DNA of 64,000 nucleotides from an uncultured Aquimarina sp. (GTDB lineage: Bacteria > Bacteroidota > Bacteroidia > Flavobacteriales > Flavobacteriaceae), in contig CANMLS010000010.1 in assembly GCA_947498785.1 (NCBI GenBank), positions 62,001-126,000 of the forward strand, written 5' to 3'. The translations under genes and the position numbers were made by a program. The notes under the pieces are model-generated. The model worked only from the letters and a program-made list of their open reading frames with translations. It made no database searches and had not been told where the DNA came from. Positions 48,217 to 54,725 of the stretch are shown here, one piece after another (position 1 is the first letter of the stretch; every line of letters starts with the position of its first letter).

Positions 48217-48435
48217 CTAACTCCACTCAAATTTATATTGAAATAGACTGTTAGAAATCAAATGCAGCTTATTCTCCATTACTTTTATTCCTTGATCTTC
48301 CAAACTGTTTCTTAAGCTATCACTAATCGGAATCTCCACACTAATGGTAACTAATCCTTTTGTCTGACTCAACTTAACATCAATAATCCGTTTAAGTACA
48401 TCAATATCTATTAATTTTCTATAACCAAGATTCAT
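48217..48435 (-). CDS. Small hypothetical phage protein
   Basis: The 72-residue protein has an alpha/beta pattern (TISVEIPISDSLRNSLEDQ) and no recognised domain. It lies between the iteron-like block and a terminator, so it is likely on its own transcript or at the end of a short operon. Confidence 0.5.
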   Translation of the reverse strand: MNLGYRKLIDIDVLKRIIDVKLSQTKGLVTISVEIPISDSLRNSLEDQGIKVMENKLHLISNSLFQYKFEWS

Positions 48436-48482
48436 AATACTTTCAATTACTTTTTTCCCTTACTGTAAATCTAATAATTTTT

Positions 48483-48515
48483 AAAACCCTCCAGATACAA
48501 TACCTGGAGGGTTTT
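48483..48515. terminator. Bidirectional terminator-like hairpin
   Basis: AAAACCCTCCAG and CTGGAGGGTTTT form a 12-bp perfect stem with a 9-base loop. It probably ends the early transcript coming from the right. Confidence 0.75.
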
Positions 48516-48551
48516 AGTTCAAATGATAAAAAAACAAAAAAAGAGGGGCAT

Positions 48552-48680
48552 CTATATCTTTCGGCCACAATTAAGGCAATACTTACTATTAGGGTGTAGT
48601 AGTTTCTTTGGGCTACAGATGCATAGATTATTCTTTTTAGCTCTATATTTACTTAGTTGATATTTAAGCCACTTTATCAT
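48552..48680 (-). CDS. Tiny zinc-ribbon protein (42 residues)
   Basis: From ATG 48680 the product is 42 residues. It starts with a basic helix (MIKWLKYQLSKYRAKK), followed by CIC and CLNCG cysteine pairs that fit a minimal zinc ribbon. The gene sits alone between the terminator and the 48745 gene. Function unknown; a phage regulator is possible. Confidence 0.55.
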   Translation of the reverse strand: MIKWLKYQLSKYRAKKNNLCICSPKKLLHPNSKYCLNCGRKI

Positions 48681-48744
48681 AATCCAAATTTACAATACAA
48701 TTGTTTTGTTTTCTTGCGGTTTTCCACAGTTAGTCTAAATCAGA

Positions 48745-48984
48745 TTAGCTTTGTTTGCCTTTTAACTCTAGGATATTTTGAACTTCTTTTAATTGCTTTG
48801 TTATCTTTCTAATAGAATTACAAGAATCGTCTAACAGTTCATTTGCTTTTATAAAACTTTCTTTGTCTTCATCTGGAGCGTCTTCTATATATTTTTTTAA
48901 AGGAGCATAATACATTTTAGCAGTAGATATATTTGCCCCTACTGTATCGTGTAAGTTTGCTGTTATTTTATCAATCTTTATCAT
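48745..48984 (-). CDS. Small hypothetical helical protein
   Basis: The 79-residue acidic, helical protein (KESFIKANELLDDSCNSIRKITKQL) has no recognised family. It lies downstream of the lectin-like block. Confidence 0.5.
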   Translation of the reverse strand: MIKIDKITANLHDTVGANISTAKMYYAPLKKYIEDAPDEDKESFIKANELLDDSCNSIRKITKQLKEVQNILELKGKQS

Positions 48985-49020
48985 TGATTATTTCTGTTAT
49001 TAATTATACTACAAATCTTT

Positions 49021-49179
49021 AATTACTCTACACTTCTAACAATAGTCAGATGTAATGATTTTATCTAGTCAGTTTAGGGGAGGAACTACTCATTACGTTT
49101 CCTTTATTATTTGTTGTATGACCCTTTCAAAATCTGATCTGGTCAACACATCACACAACCTTTTATTCTATAAGAAATA
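49021..49179. other. Gap downstream of the lectin-like array
   Basis: This 160-bp gap beyond the last array gene holds no clear gene. I looked here for a template repeat matching the variable segments and found none. Confidence 0.4.
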
Positions 49180-49557
49180 TTACTTATATAACTCGATAAA
49201 TTGATTAGCTACATACTCACATACTTCTTTTGAAATAAAGCAAAGGCGAGAGCCGACATACGAATACGAATTCCCGTAAACGTAGTCGCCGTACCGAAAA
49301 CCCGAAGAACCCTCTTTTAAATAAAACCATGGTTCATATTTGTTTTCATAAGAATTCGTGAAATCGGGTATCCATTCATCTCCATCATTAGCTAGTCTGT
49401 TAGCGGCTCCAACTATAATTACAAGTTTTGAATGTGCAATCATTGATTCCCTGTATTTTTCTGGGTAACAAGAGAAATCAGGAATCACTTTTTTAGGATC
49501 TAACCCCTCAACTTTGCAAGCATCTTCAAACGTTTTTAAATCTTTGTAATTTTTCAT
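49180..49557 (-). CDS. Lectin-like DGR target protein, copy 1
   Basis: The 125-residue protein has a conserved frame (WIPDFTN, PWFYLKEGSSGFRY, then VGSRLCF) around an 11-codon variable window. The window is at 49258-49290 and reads GDYVYGNSYSY. The GSSGFRY ... VGSRLCF frame is the C-type-lectin-like variable domain of Bacteroidota DGR targets. Compared with copies 2-4 every difference in the window is at codon positions 1 or 2. The last 20 residues (ISKEVCEYVANQFIELYK) differ from the copies, so the 3' end has diverged. Start is ATG 49557. Binding partner unknown. Confidence 0.8.
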   Translation of the reverse strand: MKNYKDLKTFEDACKVEGLDPKKVIPDFSCYPEKYRESMIAHSKLVIIVGAANRLANDGDEWIPDFTNSYENKYEPWFYLKEGSSGFRYGDYVYGNSYSYVGSRLCFISKEVCEYVANQFIELYK

Positions 49558-49568
49558 TGTTTTTTGTT

Positions 49569-49964
49569 TTATTCGATTATCATAAATTTTCTATACACAT
49601 CTACAAATTGTTCTCCCGCATATATTGCTAGTTCTGGTGATTTAAAGGAAAGGTGAGAGCCGACATCCGAACTCGTATGCCAGCCAACGAAGGCGTCGTA
49701 CCGAAAACCCGAAGAACCCTCTTTTAAATAAAACCATGGTTCATATTTTTTTTCATCAGAATTCGTGAAATCGGGTATCCATTCATCTCCATCATTAGCT
49801 AGTCTGTTAGCGGCTCCAACTATAATTACACATTTTGAATGTGCAATCATTGATTCCCTGTATTTTTCTGGGTAACAAGAGAAATCAGGAATCACTTTTT
49901 TAGGATCTAACCCCTCAACTTTGCAAGCATCTTCAAACGTTTTTAAATCTTTGTAATTTTTCAT
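49569..49964 (-). CDS. Lectin-like DGR target protein, copy 2
   Basis: The 131-residue paralogue has a near-identical N-terminus and an 11-codon variable window at 49665-49697 (DAFVGWHTSSD). Here the normally constant VGSRLCF reads VGSHLSF: Arg to His and Cys to Ser. The tail ends RKFMIIE as in copies 3 and 4. The copy lies 407 bp from copy 3, matching a duplicated unit. It may be partly decayed or differently diversified. Confidence 0.8.
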   Translation of the reverse strand: MKNYKDLKTFEDACKVEGLDPKKVIPDFSCYPEKYRESMIAHSKCVIIVGAANRLANDGDEWIPDFTNSDEKKYEPWFYLKEGSSGFRYDAFVGWHTSSDVGSHLSFKSPELAIYAGEQFVDVYRKFMIIE

Positions 49965-49975
49965 TGTTTTTTGTT

Positions 49976-50371
49976 TTATTCGATTATCATAAATTTTCTA
50001 TACACATCTACAAATTGTTCTCCAGCATATGTTGCTAGTTCTGGTGATTTAAAGCAAAGGCGAGAGCCGACAACCGAACCCGCAGACCAGAAATCGTAGT
50101 CGAAGTACCGAAAACCCGAAGAACCCTCTTTTAAATAAAACCATGGTTCATATTTGTTTTCATAAGAATTCGTGAAATCGGGTATCCATTCATCTCCATC
50201 ATTAGCTAGTCTGTTAATAGCTCCAACTATAATTACAAGTTTTGAATGTGCAATCATTGATTCCCTGTATTTTTCTGGGTAACAAGAGAAATCAGGAATC
50301 ACTTTTTTAGGATCTAACCCCTCAACTTTGCAAGCTCCTTCAAACGTTTTTAAATCTTGGTAATTTTTCAT
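49976..50371 (-). CDS. Lectin-like DGR target protein, copy 3
   Basis: The 131-residue paralogue has its variable window at 50072-50104 (FDYDFWSAGSV) between FRY and VGSRLCF. N-terminal residues match copies 1 and 2 almost fully, and its start is preceded by the same TTTTTTGTTTTATTCG-type spacer. It looks like a recent unit duplication followed by independent variation of the window only. Confidence 0.8.
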   Translation of the reverse strand: MKNYQDLKTFEGACKVEGLDPKKVIPDFSCYPEKYRESMIAHSKLVIIVGAINRLANDGDEWIPDFTNSYENKYEPWFYLKEGSSGFRYFDYDFWSAGSVVGSRLCFKSPELATYAGEQFVDVYRKFMIIE

Positions 50372-50382
50372 TGTTTTTTGTT

Positions 50383-50850
50383 TTATTCGATTATCATAAA
50401 TTTTCTATATACATCAGTAAATTGTTCCCCGGCATATCTTGCTAATTCTGAAGATTTAAAGCAAAGGCGAGAGCCGACAGACGAAACCGTACCCCAGCCA
50501 TCGAAGACGCCGTACCGAAACCCCGAAGAACTCATTTTAAACCAAGGATAATATTTATCATATTCACCATTATCCCAATCAGGTAACCATCCTTCATTTA
50601 AAGACTTAGCGATTAATTCTGCTACGTACTGATATTTTAAATGTTCAGGTACATTTATGAACATTGTATTAAGTTCTTTCTGAGTGATATTATTATCCTC
50701 TAATACATCATCAATAGTTTTGATACGTTCTGTCACTTCTTTTAGAAAAGTCTTCTTTCCTAGTAAATTTTCAAGGAGCTCTCTTCCCTTACTTGATGCA
50801 TTTCCGTGAGCTTTTAAAGCTGCTTCTTTTTTGATTTCTAATGTTTCCAT
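50383..50850 (-). CDS. Lectin-like DGR target protein, copy 4 with distinct N-terminus
   Basis: The 155-residue protein shares the C-terminal frame (SSGFRY, variable window 50479-50511 GVFDGWGTVSS, VGSRLCFKS, RKFMIIE). The first 85 residues (LLGKKTFLKEVTERIKTID) are unrelated to the other copies. It is the first gene of the array in transcription order. It shows the variable domain being reused on another N-terminal module. Confidence 0.8.
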   Translation of the reverse strand: METLEIKKEAALKAHGNASSKGRELLENLLGKKTFLKEVTERIKTIDDVLEDNNITQKELNTMFINVPEHLKYQYVAELIAKSLNEGWLPDWDNGEYDKYYPWFKMSSSGFRYGVFDGWGTVSSVGSRLCFKSSELARYAGEQFTDVYRKFMIIE

Positions 50851-50864
50851 ATTTAATGTTTGGT

Positions 50865-51203
50865 TTATACTAGTTTTATATCTTCTTTAAATAACACATG
50901 TATGTACTCTGCGTGTATCTCTGCATGTTCCTTGTTCTCTACACAATGAAAAAGCAAATGAATCAATCCGTAATCACCTAATGAATCCCTGTATTCATGT
51001 TTCTCTTTGTTTTTTACCCATAGAATAAAAGAACACAAGTGACCTATCTCGCCAATCTTCTTAGAATCCTTTAAACACTCTTTGAATTCTTTCAGAGTCA
51101 TTCTAGCATACTCATTGTACTTTTTCTTACAAAAATTATAATCAAACGTATGCTTGTATGATTGAAGGTTTCTGTTTTGTGTCTCGTAGTTAACTCCGCT
51201 CAT
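50865..51203 (-). CDS. Hypothetical phage protein upstream of the lectin array
   Basis: The 112-residue helical protein is rich in charged residues (KKKYNEYARMTLKEFKECL) and ends 14 bp before copy 4. It has the size of DGR accessory proteins (Avd-like) but I do not see their signature, and no reverse transcriptase accompanies it. Unknown. Confidence 0.5.
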   Translation of the reverse strand: MSGVNYETQNRNLQSYKHTFDYNFCKKKYNEYARMTLKEFKECLKDSKKIGEIGHLCSFILWVKNKEKHEYRDSLGDYGLIHLLFHCVENKEHAEIHAEYIHVLFKEDIKLV

Positions 51204-51233
51204 TTTTTAAATGTTTATTTAATAATGCTAATT

Positions 51234-52787
51234 TTAAGATGCTTTACGATTTTGCCTATATTTTATTATACCATTATATAATGCTTCAGCATTTGCTTTT
51301 GCTTGTCCAGGACAAACACTATTCCCTATAAACTTTTTTGATCTAGTGATACTTTTGTCTAAAATGTAATCTTCAGGAAAACCTTGTATTCTAGATAATT
51401 CATAATCATACAATGATCTAATTTTAATATCTGTAATACCCTTCTCTCTCATAAATTTCTTTAGCTTTAACCTAGCCTCGCAATCCCCTTCTTTTGGGAT
51501 TGAATGATCAACTCCACCGTTTGTTGCATTAGCTATATAGAGAGGTTTCTTGTCTTGTCTGGCTATAATAGTTGGGCTAGGTTTGTTTATTGAACTTCCA
51601 ACATTTCTAAATTGGGTATCAAACAACCATGTGGTTGTAATTAATTCGGCTTTAGGAACAGTTGTAATCGTTTGTAAAGTTTCACTTAAGTTTGAATATG
51701 TTGGCTTACCATATGCATATTGAATATGATGTAATGCAAATCTATCTTTGGTAGTAATTGTATTTAAAGGATTGTCTATGCTATGAACTCCATTACCATT
51801 TTGTGATGCACCATAGTAACAACTTGTAAAATACTCTTCACCTTCAAATTTTTCAACACCTCCATGAACCCTAGTAATAGTCTTAGATTCATAATACTTT
51901 CCTAATTTATTTAATCCAAAAATTGAAACTCCTAAATCTTCAAGTTCTAGTTTTTCCCGTACTGCATTATGTAGTTTCAAGTGAAGATATAGATGATGTT
52001 TTTCTTTTGAAACATGCGTTGGTTCAGGAAAAGTAATTGGAAAATCATTCTTAGCAAAACATCCATAATATCTTTTCCTACTGGTATATTCTCCAAAATC
52101 CGCAGCATTTAATATTTTATAATCATAAGAATATCCTTTACTTTTAAAAATTTGTTTCCATAACTCGTAATCTTCCGATTCTCGTTGTTTTATTGGCAAC
52201 ATAAATGGTTTTAAATCCTTTTCGTTAGAATTTATACTCCATATTATTTCTCGTCCTCTTTTATACTTCCATTCTACTATATTATTTTTATTTCTGTAAA
52301 CATGATATAAAGGACCCCATTTTAGGAATTCTTGTACATTTTCAATTGTTATGTAATCAGGATTAAAACATAGGTACTTTTCTAGATGATAACCAAGTGT
52401 TCTACTATCTTCTTCCCTTGATTCTCCACCTTTTGCTTTAGAAAAGAAAGTACATTCTAAACTAGCATGTAAACCAATTATAGCTTCAGGAAATTTTTTT
52501 CTTAGTTGATCGATTAGTGACTGTATTTTCCAAACTACTAACCAGTCTCTTACATCCTCAACATAATGAACACAATGAGGATGGTTTTCACTATGGTTTT
52601 TAATAGCAAATGGATCATGATTCACACACGCTACAATAAAGTTATTCTTAACCCTACTATAACCCTCAGTAATCCCTCCGAAACCACAGAAGAGATCTAC
52701 CCATAATACTATTGGTAAATTTGAATCACAGTTATTATTAATATGATCTACTATTTTATCTGTATTTGTCTCCGTGAAAAGATTCAT
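51234..52787 (-). CDS. C5-cytosine DNA methyltransferase
   Basis: The 517-residue enzyme has motif I VDLFCGFGGI (31-38), a motif IV region ASLECTFFSKAKGG with Cys112 as the presumed nucleophile, ENV (149-151), an Arg-rich motif VIII (SRKRYYGCF, about 236-244) and C-terminal FIGNSVCPG. The usual PCQ tripeptide reads ECT, which some phage and bacterial members share. It probably methylates cytosine to shield phage DNA from host restriction. No cognate endonuclease is nearby. It is in the early region next to the Dam-like gene. Confidence 0.85.
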   Translation of the reverse strand: MNLFTETNTDKIVDHINNNCDSNLPIVLWVDLFCGFGGITEGYSRVKNNFIVACVNHDPFAIKNHSENHPHCVHYVEDVRDWLVVWKIQSLIDQLRKKFPEAIIGLHASLECTFFSKAKGGESREEDSRTLGYHLEKYLCFNPDYITIENVQEFLKWGPLYHVYRNKNNIVEWKYKRGREIIWSINSNEKDLKPFMLPIKQRESEDYELWKQIFKSKGYSYDYKILNAADFGEYTSRKRYYGCFAKNDFPITFPEPTHVSKEKHHLYLHLKLHNAVREKLELEDLGVSIFGLNKLGKYYESKTITRVHGGVEKFEGEEYFTSCYYGASQNGNGVHSIDNPLNTITTKDRFALHHIQYAYGKPTYSNLSETLQTITTVPKAELITTTWLFDTQFRNVGSSINKPSPTIIARQDKKPLYIANATNGGVDHSIPKEGDCEARLKLKKFMREKGITDIKIRSLYDYELSRIQGFPEDYILDKSITRSKKFIGNSVCPGQAKANAEALYNGIIKYRQNRKAS

Positions 52788-52814
52788 CTATAGAATTGTT
52801 TTTATTCCTATTCT

Positions 52815-52991
52815 TTAATTTTGTTTTCTAATAACAGCTTGAACACAACTAGGAATTATGTTAAGTGTCCACAAAACATTTACATTATCAAAAGCCACAG
52901 CTATTGATGCTATAATTGCAATTCCTGTTATTATGATGAATGCTGTTGTTACTGTATTGTCTTGTTCGATGTAATTTTTTTGATTTTTCAT
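52815..52991 (-). CDS. Small membrane protein
   Basis: From ATG 52991 the product is 58 residues, with a transmembrane segment TTAFIIITGIAIIASIAVAF and a short tail. It lies between the methyltransferase and the membrane/zinc-finger gene on the same strand. No family recognised. Confidence 0.55.
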   Translation of the reverse strand: MKNQKNYIEQDNTVTTAFIIITGIAIIASIAVAFDNVNVLWTLNIIPSCVQAVIRKQN

Positions 52992-53027
52992 AATTCAGGT
53001 TTTAAGGATTGATATTCTATTCTGGTT

Positions 53028-53678
53028 TTAGTTCTTCATATTATCTGGACATGATGCTTCATGAGATTTACATGCATTTGGATTGTCAAATTCCTCTTCA
53101 CAATGGCGGCAATAAAAATGAGCCTTTACATGTGCTAGTTTTTCCTCAGTCTGGTCAAGTCTATCCTGAGTCTGGTCAAGTCTATCCTGAGTCTTTTCTA
53201 ATCTGATTTCAGTCTCTTTAAGTCTCTCTATAGTCTCTTTTAAACTATTCGTTAACTCTTCTAGATCTATGCCTTGATGCTTTTTATCTTCTTTGTATTT
53301 TTTAATAAAAAGGTGACTAAAAGTGTATTCAACAGCCGCCACCATTAAGGCTAAGAAAATGCGGGTAACATACCAGGAATAATGTTCTACAGATTCCTTG
53401 AAAACTTTGAACTTTATAAGTAGTAGAAAGCAGCTACATATCGCGAATATTACTGGAATCGATTTATGGACTAAATACGAATGGACAGAGGTGTCAAGAA
53501 CTGTCCAACCGATACCTATAGCTAATGTAAAAGATGCTAAATAGTGTAGCGCAATAATATTAACGCCTAATACATCTAATAGTAAAGAACTTAACAACGA
53601 TGCAATAGCCGAATTCACTAATAGCATGGGTATGGTTATAGCCCTTAAAGAGGTTATTCTATCTTCTAATGTTTTCAT
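53028..53678 (-). CDS. Membrane protein with coiled coil and C-terminal C2H2 zinc finger
   Basis: The 216-residue protein has about four hydrophobic helices (residues 12-125). A predicted coiled coil of seven-residue repeats follows (about 145-185: ERLKETEIRLEKTQDRLDQT). The end is a C2H2-like finger, YCRHCEEEFDNP with two later Cys/His (KSHEASC). A membrane anchor plus a nucleic-acid-binding-looking tail is unusual. A role in superinfection control or DNA/membrane tethering is speculative. It overlaps the Dam-like gene by 4 bases. Confidence 0.6.
   Translation of the reverse strand: MKTLEDRITSLRAITIPMLLVNSAIASLLSSLLLDVLGVNIIALHYLASFTLAIGIGWTVLDTSVHSYLVHKSIPVIFAICSCFLLLIKFKVFKESVEHYSWYVTRIFLALMVAAVEYTFSHLFIKKYKEDKKHQGIDLEELTNSLKETIERLKETEIRLEKTQDRLDQTQDRLDQTEEKLAHVKAHFYCRHCEEEFDNPNACKSHEASCPDNMKN
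53150..53191. repeat. 21-bp tandem repeat in coiled-coil coding sequence
   Basis: A 21-nt unit beginning TCTGGTCAAG (53150) is repeated exactly at 53171. It encodes the DRLDQTQ heptad twice, so it extends the coiled coil by one in-frame heptad. Confidence 0.85.
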
Positions 53679-54451
53679 TTCAAACTAAATTTTAATTGTG
53701 GGTCTGTATAATTTGTAATCAATAACTCGACACGTCTATTCTTTATATTTACTCGTTCTTTAAGGGGGATTACATTCATTTTATACTCATGAGCAAAATC
53801 CAATACCATCTCATGATCAAATTCTGACATAGCACATTTAATCCCTGAATTTGCCATTATCTTAAAACAATCCTCTGTGTCATGTTCTGTCCATTGAGGA
53901 ACTTTATAATAATGCAGTGTTTCCAGGTATACCGGATCCAGATAAACAAAAGATTGATCTTTACTTATCAATTTTTTAGAAAATGAAATTTTATCCAATA
54001 CCTCTCTAAAATCATAATTCGTAATCTTTGTATTCTGTAATTTTAAAAATGTGGGTTCGATAGAGTTAATAAGATTCTTTTTAGCGTTATCGAGACTCAA
54101 ACGAAGTGCATCACCTTTTCCTAAATATGTAAAGTTTGACAATAGCAAAAACCTTAAGGCTTTTTTTATTGGATCCGATTCTATATTGACCTTCCAATGT
54201 TTTACTAAACTTTGGGAGATAGGCATTATTTCTATTTGACTCTGCAGCTCGCTCTTATAGTTTAATAAAACATGATACAAATTGGTTACATCGTCATCTA
54301 AATCATTAAGGATTGCATATTGACTAGGAGGTGTATAAAAGAAAGATCCTCCAGCACCAAAGAATAATTCAATACGCATTTTATGCTTTGGGAAATACTC
54401 CCATAAATCATTACTTAATTTTCTTTTATTTCCTAATCTAGTTAATATCAT
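53675..54451 (-). CDS. D12-class adenine methylase-like protein (DPVY variant)
   Basis: The 258-residue Dam-like protein has a SAM loop RIELFFGAGGSFFYTPP and an otherwise complete core. The catalytic motif reads LDPVY instead of the usual DPPY. It overlaps the upstream gene by 14 bases, and its 3' end overlaps the membrane/zinc-finger gene. The other Dam-like gene of the prophage (41161) is broken, so this one may supply adenine methylation, if the V substitution is tolerated. Confidence 0.75.
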   Translation of the reverse strand: MILTRLGNKRKLSNDLWEYFPKHKMRIELFFGAGGSFFYTPPSQYAILNDLDDDVTNLYHVLLNYKSELQSQIEIMPISQSLVKHWKVNIESDPIKKALRFLLLSNFTYLGKGDALRLSLDNAKKNLINSIEPTFLKLQNTKITNYDFREVLDKISFSKKLISKDQSFVYLDPVYLETLHYYKVPQWTEHDTEDCFKIMANSGIKCAMSEFDHEMVLDFAHEYKMNVIPLKERVNIKNRRVELLITNYTDPQLKFSLK

Positions 54452-54725
54452 TGTTTCTATTTCTCTGTTCTACAATTTCCTTTTGGTATAAATCCTCAAC
54501 AGTTTTCACATAAGCATCTTCAGTTTCTTCTTTGTACACTTTTTTATCAAACGAATGTTTATTTCCCCATACTCCCGGTACAATCAATCTATCGAAGGAA
54601 ATAACAAACTGAGGATCACGTGGACCACCACCAACATGTTCAATAAACACACGGATTCCATGTTTCATTAGCTTACTAGTAAGACGTTGCACTTCTATAG
54701 TATTAGTACGGCGCTTCACCTTCAT
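54438..54725 (-). CDS. Small hypothetical phage protein
   Basis: I start at ATG 54725 (MKVKRRTNTIEV), giving 95 residues; a TTG 8 codons upstream is in frame. The protein overlaps the primase end by 23 bases and the Dam-like gene by 14, suggesting coupling. No family recognised. Confidence 0.55.
   Translation of the reverse strand: MKVKRRTNTIEVQRLTSKLMKHGIRVFIEHVGGGPRDPQFVISFDRLIVPGVWGNKHSFDKKVYKEETEDAYVKTVEDLYQKEIVEQRNRNNDIN

Larger units (their letters stand above)
49180..50371 (-). repeat. Tandem duplication of lectin-like gene units (407-bp period)
   Basis: Copies 2 and 3 repeat with a 407-bp period including spacer, stop and upstream sequence, and copy 1 shares all but its 3' end. Nucleotide identity outside the variable windows is very high. 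The array grew by tandem duplication. Confidence 0.85.

Noticed and set aside
49180..50371. CRISPR array
   Set aside because: The repeat period is about 407 bp, the repeats are genes, and there are no short repeat-spacer units.
50865..51203. DGR accessory protein (Avd)
   Set aside because: Size and location are suggestive, but I do not see the characteristic basic four-helix pattern and no reverse transcriptase is nearby.
53009..53206. Plus-strand frame opposite the zinc-finger gene
   Set aside because: It is a shadow of the coding strand produced partly by the 21-bp repeat.
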